Assembly (NCBI GenBank): GCA_902476265.1
Contig: CABSCP010000014.1
Span: 20,584 to 84,583 of the forward strand
Source of the DNA: an uncultured Lachnospiraceae bacterium
Lineage (GTDB): Bacteria > Bacillota > Clostridia > Lachnospirales > Lachnospiraceae
DNA length: 64,000 nucleotides
Reading direction: 5' to 3'
The translations under genes were made by a program, and so were the position numbers. Positions 25,446 to 33,324 of this stretch are shown here, piece after piece. Position 1 is the stretch's first letter. Each line of letters begins with the position of its first letter. The notes beneath the pieces are model-generated. The model was not told the origin of the DNA. It saw only the letters and a list, made by a program, of their open reading frames with translations, and ran no database searches.

Positions 25446-26327
25446 CTAAAGCGCATCCGCAAAAGCCTGGGCGGCCAGGGAAAGGGGCCGGTCCACATGG
25501 GAGAAGAGCCGGATTTCCCGGACCGGGATGATTTCTTTGAGCTGTATTTCAAAAACGCTGCCCTGTGCGATCTGAGCCTGTGCGAAAAGGGACGGCACAA
25601 AACCGATGCCCAGGTTGTCCTGTACCATGGGGGTGATCAGATCCGCGGAAGACAGTTCGATGTCGGGCAGCAGAGTGAGATGATGGGATAAAAAAAGCTG
25701 TTCCAGACTGTCTCTTGTCAGGGTCCCTTCGGTCATAGTGATAATGGGGCGCTCTGCCAGCTCCCGCAGGGAGACAGGCCGCCCTTTTAAATCCGCATAT
25801 GCGCTGCCTGCCAGGAATACGTCCTTCATGCTGCAGAGGCGGCGGGAGAAAAAAGCCTTATTCTGATAATCGGCCGGAGTCACCAGGACTGCCAGATCCA
25901 AAAGTCCGCGGGAAAGATCCTTTAAGGCGGCGGGAGAAGTGGTGCTGTACACTTTATAACGGACCGAAGGATGGGACTGTTTAAAGGAAGTCAGCCGGGA
26001 AAACAGAAAGTGGTGAAGTGTGGTTTCGCTGGCGCCGATGCGCAGTTCCCCGGCCTGGAAATTGCGGGCGGCGGCCAGTTCGGCCTCCGCCTTTTCAATA
26101 TGCTCATAGGCGGCGGACACATGGACGAAAAGCTTTTCCGCTTCCGGCGTCATGGTCACTCCCTTTTGGGAACGGCGAAACAGCGTGCAGCCCAGCTCCT
26201 CTTCCAAAAGCCGGATGGTATGGCTGACCGTGGGCTGTGTCAGGTATAAAACTTCCGCAGCTTGAGTGATATTGCCCAGTCTGGCCGTATAATAAAAAAC
26301 CTTGTAATGTTCTAAAGAAACGGACAT
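25446..26327 (-). CDS. LysR family transcriptional regulator
   Basis: A 293-residue regulator with N-terminal HTH (NITQAAEVLYLTQPTVSHTIRLLEEELG followed by LFRRSQKGVTMTPEA) and a type 2 periplasmic-binding-like effector domain from about residue 90. It is divergent from a MATE exporter with 138 bases between them, containing a 19-base palindrome. The usual LysR arrangement suggests it controls that exporter. The effector is unknown. Confidence 0.92.
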   Translation of the reverse strand: MSVSLEHYKVFYYTARLGNITQAAEVLYLTQPTVSHTIRLLEEELGCTLFRRSQKGVTMTPEAEKLFVHVSAAYEHIEKAEAELAAARNFQAGELRIGASETTLHHFLFSRLTSFKQSHPSVRYKVYSTTSPAALKDLSRGLLDLAVLVTPADYQNKAFFSRRLCSMKDVFLAGSAYADLKGRPVSLRELAERPIITMTEGTLTRDSLEQLFLSHHLTLLPDIELSSADLITPMVQDNLGIGFVPSLFAQAQIAQGSVFEIQLKEIIPVREIRLFSHVDRPLSLAAQAFADAL

Positions 26328-26340
26328 AATCTCTCCTTAT

Positions 26341-26408
26341 CCATAGATTTTTTCTATGGAACCCATATAAAACATTAATTTTACCTATCAATCTGAGGAT
26401 AGTATAAT
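26341..26408. promoter_or_regulatory. LysR-type operator and MATE promoter
   Basis: CCATAGA-TTTTT-TCTATGG (26341-26359) is a palindrome containing an ATA-N9-TAT core typical of LysR sites. TTTACC (26380-26385) and TATAAT (26403-26408), 17 bases apart, form the promoter towards the MATE gene. Confidence 0.55.
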
Positions 26409-26465
26409 ACCCAGGAACCAAAAAAACAAGAACCGCTTTTTTGAGGCGGGGAAAGAGGAGAGAAA

Positions 26466-27902
26466 ATGAATAAAGATCTGACGGTGGGCAATCCTCAGAG
26501 TGTGCTTTGGAAGTTTACCATTCCCATGTTTATCAGCGTGGTGTTTCAGCAGATGTACAATATTGCGGACAGCGTGATCGCAGGAAAGTTTGCCGGGGAG
26601 GACGCCCTGGCGGCGGTGGGCGCATCCTATCCCATCACCATGATTTTCATGGCCATAGCGGTGGGCAGCAATATCGGATGTTCTGTAGTGATCGCAAGAC
26701 TCTTTGGCGCGAAAGCATACGGGGAGCTGAAAACTGCCGTTTCCACCACCCTGATCGCTTCGGCGGCGATTTCGGCGGTGCTGACTGCAGCAGGGCTTCT
26801 TGGCAGCAGGGGGCTGATGATCATGATCAATACGCCGGAGAATATTTTCGCGGACGGCGACCTGTATCTGCGCATCTACATCGGCGGTTTTCTGGCGTTG
26901 TTTGTGTATAACGTGTGCACCGGCATTTTTACGTCCCTGGGGGATTCCAGGACCCCCCTTTATTTCCTGATCGGCTCTTCCCTGGGAAATATCATACTGG
27001 ACTATGTTTTTGTGGCCGTTTTCCACCTGGGGGTTGCGGGCGTGGCCTGGGCCACCTTCCTGGCCCAGGGCGCAGCCTGCATTCTGGCGGTGGCGGCGCT
27101 TCATAAGCGGCTGAAAGCGATTCCCGCAAAGGAAGGCTATGCCCGGTTTTCTTTCGGAATGCTGACAAAAATCGGCATGGTTGCAGTGCCCAGCATCTTA
27201 CAGCAGAGTTTTATTTCCATCGGCAATATTTTTATCCAGAGCCTGGTGAACTCCTTTGGATCTTCCGTCATTGCGGGGTATTCTGCGGCAGTGAAACTCA
27301 ATACCTTCACCATCACCAGCTTCACCACACTGGGCAACGGCATCTCAAATTTCACCGGTCAGAATCTGGGAGCCGGAAAGTACGATCGGGTGCGCAAAGG
27401 ATTTAGGGCGGGAGTGAAAATAGGAATCCTGGTGGCGGTTCCGTTTTTTACCCTGTTTTTCTTCGCCGGTCCTGCCATGCTTTCCATGTTTATGAACAGC
27501 GACAGCAGACTCGCCATGGACACGGGAGTGACCATGCTGAAAATCATTTCCCCCTTCTATTTCGTGGTGGCCTTAAAGCTGATCGCAGACGGCGTTTTGC
27601 GGGGGGCGGAGGCCATGAAGGAATTTATGATCGCTACCTTTACGGACCTGATCCTGCGGGTGGTCCTCTCCTATGTGCTGGCAGGGCCTGCGAGGATGGG
27701 TGCAGTGGGCATCTGGCTGTCCTGGCCCATAGGCTGGACAATTGCAACGGGAATGAGTTTGTGGTACTATCATAATACAGCAAAAAGAATGGAGGGAAAC
27801 GATGAGCGAATTCAAGACGATTCCGGCGCGCAGCGAAGTGGAGAAGAAGGATACCTGGGCGCTGGAGGATATGTATGCGACGAAGCAGGATTGGGAAACT
27901 GA
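26466..27902 (+). CDS. MATE family efflux transporter
   Basis: A 478-residue protein with about 12 membrane helices in two MatE repeats. The opening WKFTIPMFISVVFQQMYNIADS and FVYNVCTGIFTSLGDSRTPL, plus the second-half FTGQNLGAGKYDRVRKGFRAG, are family hallmarks. Such carriers expel cationic drugs with Na+ or H+ exchange. The last 34 residues are hydrophilic and are read from DNA that also encodes the start of pepF in another frame, giving a 101-base overlap. Most family members end near residue 445, so the tail may be a recent stop-codon loss. Confidence 0.9.
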   Translation: MNKDLTVGNPQSVLWKFTIPMFISVVFQQMYNIADSVIAGKFAGEDALAAVGASYPITMIFMAIAVGSNIGCSVVIARLFGAKAYGELKTAVSTTLIASAAISAVLTAAGLLGSRGLMIMINTPENIFADGDLYLRIYIGGFLALFVYNVCTGIFTSLGDSRTPLYFLIGSSLGNIILDYVFVAVFHLGVAGVAWATFLAQGAACILAVAALHKRLKAIPAKEGYARFSFGMLTKIGMVAVPSILQQSFISIGNIFIQSLVNSFGSSVIAGYSAAVKLNTFTITSFTTLGNGISNFTGQNLGAGKYDRVRKGFRAGVKIGILVAVPFFTLFFFAGPAMLSMFMNSDSRLAMDTGVTMLKIISPFYFVVALKLIADGVLRGAEAMKEFMIATFTDLILRVVLSYVLAGPARMGAVGIWLSWPIGWTIATGMSLWYYHNTAKRMEGNDERIQDDSGAQRSGEEGYLGAGGYVCDEAGLGN

Positions 27903-29607
27903 TCTGGAGAAAACCCGGGAACTGGCCCGGAAAGCATCGGAATATGAAGGAAAGCTGGCCGAAAGTGCGGAGAACCTTCTGGAATACTGCAGGATGGAGG
28001 AAGATCTGGACTGCCTGCTGGACACTGTGTATGGCTATGCCTCCCGGACCAGGGATCAGGACACCACAGATCCCATGGGACAGGAAATGGAAGCGGCAGC
28101 CATGAGTCTTTATGTGGAATGCAGCGGTCTCATCGCCTTTGCCGGGCCGGAAATTCTGAGCGTGCCCGAAGAACGGATAGAGACATTCTTTTTGGAAAAG
28201 CCGGAGCTCATGCGTTATAAACGCAGTATCGGGGAACTGCGCCGGTGCAGGGAACATATCCTTTCGCCCCAGCTGGAAAAGCTGCTGGCGGACGCAGGCG
28301 AGATGGCCCAGACGCCGGATACGGTGTTCTCCATGTTAAACAATGCGGATTTAAAGTTCCCTTCCGTTCGGGATGCACAGGGAAAGGAAACAGAGGTCAC
28401 AAGCGCCAGCTTCATCCCGCTGATGCAGAGTCCGGACCGGAAGGTCAGGCAGGCGGCTTTCGAATCCCTTTACGGCACTTATGAAAAAGTGATTCATACC
28501 TCTGCGGCGCTGTTGAACGCCCAGGTGAATCAACTGAAATTTTTTGCGGCGGCGAGGAAATACCCGAACACCCTGGAGGCGTCCCTGGATGCCACAAACG
28601 TGCCGGTTTCGGTATACAAAAACCTGATTCAGGCGGTTCACGAGGATATCGGCGTGCTGCACCGTTATATGAGGCTTCGCAAGGAACTGCTGGGAGTGGA
28701 AGAACTGCATATGTATGACCTCTATACCCCTTTGGTTGCGGATGCCGATGTGAAAATCCCTTTTGAACAGGCGAAGCAGGAAGTGCTGGAAGCCACGTCC
28801 GTTTTGGGGGAAGCATACACAAAGGTATTGCGGGAAGGCTTTGAAAACCGCTGGATCGATGTGCGTGAAAATAAAGGCAAGCGCAGCGGCGCTTACAGCG
28901 CTGGGCAGATGGTGCATCCGTATGTACTGCTCAATTATCAGGATACGCTGGATTCCGAGTTTACGCTGGCCCATGAGATGGGCCATGCCATGCATTCCTG
29001 GCTCTCCACGAAGAATCAGGCCCCGGTGGACCGGAATTATGTGATTTTTGTGGCGGAGGTGGCTTCCACTTGCAATGAAGCCCTGTTGATGCAGCATCTG
29101 TTAAAAAGGACGGAGGATAAAAAGACCAGGGCTTATCTGATCAACTATTTCCTGGAACAGTTCCGCACCACCCTGTACCGGCAGACCATGTTCGCAGAAT
29201 TTGAACTGATGATCAACGAAGCCAGCGAGAGAGGACAGAGCCTGACGGCGGACAGCCTGAAACGGATGTATCACGACTTAAACGTGTTCTATTACGGCGA
29301 TGCTGTGGCGGTGGATGAAAAAATAGACCTGGAATGGGCCCGCATTCCCCATTTTTATTATAATTTCTATGTGTTCCAGTATGCCACCGGCTTTTCGGCC
29401 GCGATGGCGCTGTCGAAACGCATCCTGGAGGAAGGGGAGGAAGCAGTGAAAGATTACCTCGCTTTCCTTTCCGGCGGCTGTTCCAAAGACCCCATTTCCC
29501 TGCTGGAAGGGGCAGGTGTGGATATGCGCACCGCACAGCCGGTGCACAGCGCGCTGGCCCTGTTTGATTCTTTGCTGGACGAAATGGAACAATTGATGAA
29601 AAGATGA
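27802..29607 (+). CDS. pepF: Oligoendopeptidase F
   Basis: A 601-residue M3B zinc metallopeptidase that degrades oligopeptides in the cytosol. The zinc motif HEMGHAMH lies in TLAHEMGHAMHSWLS with the third ligand Glu further on (VAEVASTCNEALL). The N-terminal lobe begins IPARSEVEKKDTWALEDMY, the standard PepF opening, which supports the ATG at 27802 with GGAGGG ahead, even though it lies inside the MATE gene. Length is typical. A long terminator follows. Confidence 0.95.
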   Translation: MSEFKTIPARSEVEKKDTWALEDMYATKQDWETDLEKTRELARKASEYEGKLAESAENLLEYCRMEEDLDCLLDTVYGYASRTRDQDTTDPMGQEMEAAAMSLYVECSGLIAFAGPEILSVPEERIETFFLEKPELMRYKRSIGELRRCREHILSPQLEKLLADAGEMAQTPDTVFSMLNNADLKFPSVRDAQGKETEVTSASFIPLMQSPDRKVRQAAFESLYGTYEKVIHTSAALLNAQVNQLKFFAAARKYPNTLEASLDATNVPVSVYKNLIQAVHEDIGVLHRYMRLRKELLGVEELHMYDLYTPLVADADVKIPFEQAKQEVLEATSVLGEAYTKVLREGFENRWIDVRENKGKRSGAYSAGQMVHPYVLLNYQDTLDSEFTLAHEMGHAMHSWLSTKNQAPVDRNYVIFVAEVASTCNEALLMQHLLKRTEDKKTRAYLINYFLEQFRTTLYRQTMFAEFELMINEASERGQSLTADSLKRMYHDLNVFYYGDAVAVDEKIDLEWARIPHFYYNFYVFQYATGFSAAMALSKRILEEGEEAVKDYLAFLSGGCSKDPISLLEGAGVDMRTAQPVHSALALFDSLLDEMEQLMKR

Positions 29608-29634
29608 ACAAAATAAAAGTGTGAATTGAGTGAG

Positions 29635-29693
29635 AATAGCACAAATGCCGGATTCCCGGAGAAATGGGGACTTCCGGCATTTGTGCTATTTTG
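29635..29693 (+). terminator. Terminator after pepF
   Basis: Perfect 18-base arms at 29635-29652 and 29673-29690 (AATAGCACAAATGCCGGA), then TTG. The gap from here to the next gene is regulatory. Confidence 0.88.
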
Positions 29694-29746
29694 TCGAAAA
29701 AGAAAGGAATCGGGAAAACGATTGGTGCAAAATTACAAAAAGGTGC

Positions 29747-29775
29747 TTGACACAATTCTCTGCATTTGTTAAAAT
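29747..29775 (+). promoter_or_regulatory. Strong promoter of the licT-PTS operon
   Basis: TTGACA (29747-29752) and TAAAAT (29770-29775) with 17-base spacing. Confidence 0.85.
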
Positions 29776-29812
29776 GTAAACAGTTGAGGGGCAAATAACA
29801 GAATATTTCAAT

Positions 29813-29907
29813 GGATTGTTACTGTCAGGCAGGCAAAACCAGATTTTATAAGTTAATCGAAGGCCGTGGATTCGTTGATTGATTTATAAAATTTGGTTTT
29901 TTCTTTT
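29813..29907 (+). promoter_or_regulatory. RNA antiterminator (RAT) overlapping a leader terminator
   Basis: Bases 29813-29840 match the LicT/SacY-type RAT: GGATTGTTACTG followed by AGGCAGGCAAAACC. Its 3' end is shared with a terminator whose 17-base arms are 29835-29851 and 29884-29900 (one G-T pair), followed by TTCTTTT. Binding of the antiterminator protein to the RAT would exclude the terminator. The protein is encoded by the next gene, so the operon is probably self-controlled by sugar-dependent antitermination. Confidence 0.9.
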
Positions 29908-29937
29908 GGGGCCGGCTGCCTTTTGCGGGAGCGGATC

Positions 29938-30783
29938 ATGAAGATACAGAGAATCATTAATAACAATGTTGTTTCGGCTCTGGATGAGCACGGAAAAGAA
30001 ATTGTGGCAATGGGAAAAGGAATCGGTTTCCAGAAGAAGCCGGGACAGGAAATTGCCGAAGCGGGAGTGGATAAAATCTTCCGCCTGGAAAGCCCGGATG
30101 TGCTGGAACGGTTTAAACAGCTGCTGGCGAATATGCCCCTGGTATGTATCCAGGTTTCCGATGCGATCATTTCCCATGCGAAGCGGGTCCTGCCCCAGCA
30201 GCTCAACCAGAACGTTTATCTGACCCTGACGGATCATATCGATTTTGCCCTCACCCGGTTTAAAGAGGGAATGTTGTTTGAAAATGCCCTGTACAGTGAA
30301 ATCAAACGGTTTTATCCGGAAGAGTTCAAGGTGGGCAGATATGCCCTGGATTTGATCGAAGAGCGCACCGGAGTGCGTCTGCCCGAAGATGAAGCCGCTT
30401 CCATCGCGTTTCATCTGGTAAACGGGGAATTCGGGGGCATGAAGCTGAGGGACACTCAGGTGATGACGGAGATGATCCGGCACCTGACGGAAATGGTGGA
30501 AGCCTTTCAGCCGCTGACGCCGGAATCCATCTATACGGACCGGCTGGTGACAAATCTGAAATTTATCTTAAACCGTCTCATGCTCCATAAACCGGCCGTG
30601 ACACAGCGGGATCCTGTTTTTAATGATTTCATCCGGCAACATTGCCGGGAAGAGTATGATCTGGCTGAAAAAATGAAAGAATACATAAAGTCGGTTATCA
30701 ACTGTGAAATGACGGAAGAAGAAGTGGTTTATCTGACCATACAGCTGAAATATACAACCAAGATCTATCAAAACAATCAATGA
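29938..30783 (+). CDS. licT: BglG/LicT family transcription antiterminator
   Basis: A 281-residue protein with an N-terminal RNA-binding CAT domain (MKIQRIINNNVVSALDEHGKE opening, GKGIGFQKKPG) and two PTS regulation domains, PRD1 at about 65-170 and PRD2 about 175-275, with conserved His residues (for example LTDHIDFAL and IAFHLVNGEFG). It binds the RAT in its own leader. The PTS phosphorylates the PRDs, linking activity to sugar transport. The ATG at 29938 excludes an N-terminal extension that would run through the terminator. The symbol follows the best-known homologue; the sugar is not certain. Confidence 0.88.
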   Translation: MKIQRIINNNVVSALDEHGKEIVAMGKGIGFQKKPGQEIAEAGVDKIFRLESPDVLERFKQLLANMPLVCIQVSDAIISHAKRVLPQQLNQNVYLTLTDHIDFALTRFKEGMLFENALYSEIKRFYPEEFKVGRYALDLIEERTGVRLPEDEAASIAFHLVNGEFGGMKLRDTQVMTEMIRHLTEMVEAFQPLTPESIYTDRLVTNLKFILNRLMLHKPAVTQRDPVFNDFIRQHCREEYDLAEKMKEYIKSVINCEMTEEEVVYLTIQLKYTTKIYQNNQ

Positions 30784-30799
30784 TAAGGAGGAAGATAGT

Positions 30800-31288
30800 A
30801 TGGGACTTTTTGATAAGTTTTTAAAGAAAAATGAGGGCATTGTCCTGGGAGCGCACATGAAAGGGAAATGTGTCAGCATCAAGGAAGTACCCGATCCCAC
30901 TTTTGGGGAAGAGATTCTGGGGAAGGGCATTGCGGTGATCCCTGAGGACGGCCATGTATATGCGCCTGCAGACGGTGAAATCAGCACGGTTTTCCCTACC
31001 GGCCATGCGGTAGGCATGACTACGCCGGACGGCGTGGAACTTTTGATCCATATCGGCCTGGATACGGTGGAATTAAAGGGCGAACCTTTTACAATCAAGA
31101 TTGAAAACGGGCAGAATGTGAAAAAAGGCGATCTGCTCATCGTGGCGGATTTGGAGAAGATCAAAGCCGCAGGCAAAGACATCATCACTCCTATGGTGAT
31201 CTGCAATTCCGATGCTTATTCCTCAATTGAAGCATTTACCGGAAAAGATGTGGAAGCCGGCGATGAGGTTTTAAAGCTTAACAAATAG
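30800..31288 (+). CDS. crr: PTS glucose-family EIIA component
   Basis: A 162-residue stand-alone EIIA of the Glc/GlcNAc family that passes phosphate from HPr to an EIIB domain. The phosphorylated His is His84 in ELLIHIGLDTVEL, with the supporting His69 in TGHAVGM. GVELLIHIG and PMVICNSD complete the domain. The upstream gene is the antiterminator and the downstream gene is enzyme I. The NagE-like permease of this locus lacks an EIIA, so this protein is its likely partner. Confidence 0.92.
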   Translation: MGLFDKFLKKNEGIVLGAHMKGKCVSIKEVPDPTFGEEILGKGIAVIPEDGHVYAPADGEISTVFPTGHAVGMTTPDGVELLIHIGLDTVELKGEPFTIKIENGQNVKKGDLLIVADLEKIKAAGKDIITPMVICNSDAYSSIEAFTGKDVEAGDEVLKLNK

Positions 31289-31302
31289 CAGGAGGAAAAG
31301 AC

Positions 31303-32919
31303 ATGATCATTTGTTCCGGAAAGAGCGTCCTCAAAGGGATTGCAGTCGGTAAGATTTATCTTTTTAAAAAACAGGAATATAACCTGGAACAAAAAAACGT
31401 GGAAGATACCGAAGCGGAAATCGCCAGATTTGAAGAGGCGAAAGCAAAGGCTATGGAACAGCTCGACGGGCTTTACCAGAAGGCTTTGACGGAAGCGGGC
31501 GAAGAACAGGCGATGATCTTCGACGTGCATAAGATGATGCTGGATGACGGGGATTATCTGGATTCCATCTGCAATATGATCCGGGAGGAAAAGGTGAATG
31601 CCGAGTATGCGGTGAGCATGACGGGAGAAAGCTTCTCGGCGGTATTCGCTTCTATGGATGACGAATATATGAAAGCCCGTTCCGCTGACGTGCTGGATAT
31701 TTCCAAGAGAGTGGTGAACATCCTTGCAGGCATCTGCGAGGGCGGCATTGATTCCGATGTGCCGGTGATCCTTCTGGCGGACGATCTTTCCCCCAGTGAG
31801 ACGGTGCAGCTGGATAAGAGCAAGATCCTCGCCTTTGTGACGAAGAACGGTTCCGCCAATTCCCATACGGCGATTCTGGCACGGTCCATGAACATTCCCG
31901 CGCTGGTCAAGACGGATGTGGCCCTTCTGGAAGATTATAACGGCGTGCAGGCTATCGTGGATGGCATTGAAGGCAGCTTTATCGTGAATCCCGATGAGGC
32001 CACCACCCAGAAGATGATCCAGAAGAAGATGGAATACGAAAAAGAACGTACGGAACTTCAGAAGCTGATCGGTAAGGATAATGTGACCACCGACGGCCGC
32101 CGCATTAATGTATATGCCAATATCGGCAACACCCAGGATGTGGAGAAGGTTCTGGCAAACGATGCGGGCGGTATTGGCCTGTTCCGGAGTGAGTTCATTT
32201 ATCTGGGAAGGGACAGCTATCCTACGGAAGAAGAACAGTTTAAAATTTATAAAGAAGTGCTTTCCGGGATGGGGGGCAAAAAAGTCATCATCCGCACGCT
32301 GGATATCGGCGCGGATAAACAGGTGGACTATTTTGAACTGCCCAAGGAAGAGAATCCGGCCATGGGCTACCGGGCAATCCGTATCTGTCTGGACCGGGTG
32401 AATATATTTAAAACCCAGCTGAGGGCGATTTACCGTGCTTCCGCATTCGGTACGGCCGCCATCATGTTCCCCATGATCATTTCCGTTTCCGAGATCAGGA
32501 AGATTAAGGAGATCGTAGAAGAGGTCAAAGCAGAACTGACAAGGGAAGGCGTCAGCTTCAACCGCGTGGAACTGGGCATCATGGTGGAAACGCCTGCAGC
32601 GGTCATGATCAGCGAAGAACTGGCCAAAGAAGTGGAGTTCTTCAGCATCGGCACCAACGACCTGACCCAGTATACACTGGCGATCGACAGGCAGAACCAG
32701 AGCTTGGACAATATTTATGATTCCCACCATCCGGCAGTGCTTCGGATGATTCAGATGACAATAGAAAACGGGCATAAGGGCGGCGCATGGGTCGGCATCT
32801 GCGGAGAGCTTGCCAGCGATACCACTCTTACCAAGACTTTTGTTGACATGGGAATTGATGAGCTTTCCGTTTCCCCCACATATGTGCTGGGCCTGCGCAA
32901 AGCCATCCGGGAGATTTAA
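31303..32919 (+). CDS. ptsI: PTS enzyme I
   Basis: A 538-residue phosphoenolpyruvate-protein phosphotransferase, the common first step for all PTS sugars. The phosphohistidine is His188 in NGSANSHTAILARS. The PEP-binding barrel shows GIGLFRSEFIYLGRD, MGYRAIRICLDR, MVETPAAV and FFSIGTNDLTQYTLAIDR. It starts after AGGAGG, 14 bases beyond crr, and is followed by ptsH. Having ptsI before ptsH is the reverse of the Bacillus order. Confidence 0.96.
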   Translation: MIICSGKSVLKGIAVGKIYLFKKQEYNLEQKNVEDTEAEIARFEEAKAKAMEQLDGLYQKALTEAGEEQAMIFDVHKMMLDDGDYLDSICNMIREEKVNAEYAVSMTGESFSAVFASMDDEYMKARSADVLDISKRVVNILAGICEGGIDSDVPVILLADDLSPSETVQLDKSKILAFVTKNGSANSHTAILARSMNIPALVKTDVALLEDYNGVQAIVDGIEGSFIVNPDEATTQKMIQKKMEYEKERTELQKLIGKDNVTTDGRRINVYANIGNTQDVEKVLANDAGGIGLFRSEFIYLGRDSYPTEEEQFKIYKEVLSGMGGKKVIIRTLDIGADKQVDYFELPKEENPAMGYRAIRICLDRVNIFKTQLRAIYRASAFGTAAIMFPMIISVSEIRKIKEIVEEVKAELTREGVSFNRVELGIMVETPAAVMISEELAKEVEFFSIGTNDLTQYTLAIDRQNQSLDNIYDSHHPAVLRMIQMTIENGHKGGAWVGICGELASDTTLTKTFVDMGIDELSVSPTYVLGLRKAIREI

Positions 32920-32950
32920 AAAAACACTTTTTTGAAAGGGGTTAATTACC

Positions 32951-33208
32951 ATGAAACAGTTTGATTACACGATCACAGATGAACTCGGCATCCACGCAAG
33001 ACCCGCCGGCCTGCTGGTGAAAAAAGCATCCGAATTCAAGAGCACCGTATCCGTAGACAACGGCGTGAAAAAGGGCGATGCGAAGAAAATCATGTCTCTG
33101 ATGATGATGGCTGTAAAACAGGGCCAGAAGGTTACCTTTACCATCGAAGGGGAAGACGAAGATGCGGCTGCGGCTGCGCTGGAAGCTTTCATGAAAGAAA
33201 ACCTGTAA
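32951..33208 (+). CDS. ptsH: HPr phosphocarrier, lacking Ser46
   Basis: An 85-residue HPr with the catalytic His15 in GIHARPAG. An ungapped comparison with Bacillus HPr places Lys at position 46 (DAKKIMSLMMM), where Firmicutes normally have the serine phosphorylated by HPr kinase; Ser49 is the nearest serine. If no other HPr or HprK exists, CcpA-style catabolite control through Ser46 would not operate with this protein. A good GGGGTT ribosome site precedes the start. Confidence 0.93.
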   Translation: MKQFDYTITDELGIHARPAGLLVKKASEFKSTVSVDNGVKKGDAKKIMSLMMMAVKQGQKVTFTIEGEDEDAAAAALEAFMKENL

Positions 33209-33217
33209 GGTTTCCTT

Positions 33218-33307
33218 GCGGGCGTGTCCCGCTACATAATTCGTATTCATTAAGGTGTGCGCCTTAAGAATAAATAAAAATTATTGTTCCGTAGCTAGGG
33301 CGGAACA
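33218..33307 (+). promoter_or_regulatory. Three small hairpins between ptsH and nagE
   Basis: GCGGG/CCCGC (33218-33232), TTAAGG/CCTTAA (33250-33267) and TGTTCCG/CGGAACA (33285-33307) lie in the 116-base spacer. None is followed by a T run, so they are more likely mRNA processing or stability elements than terminators. No RAT copy is present here. Confidence 0.4.
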
Positions 33308-33324
33308 GAAGGGGGTAATTTTTT

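Noticed and set aside
33209..33324. Second RAT antiterminator site before nagE
   Set aside because: The spacer has three hairpins but none matches the RAT consensus or overlaps a terminator.
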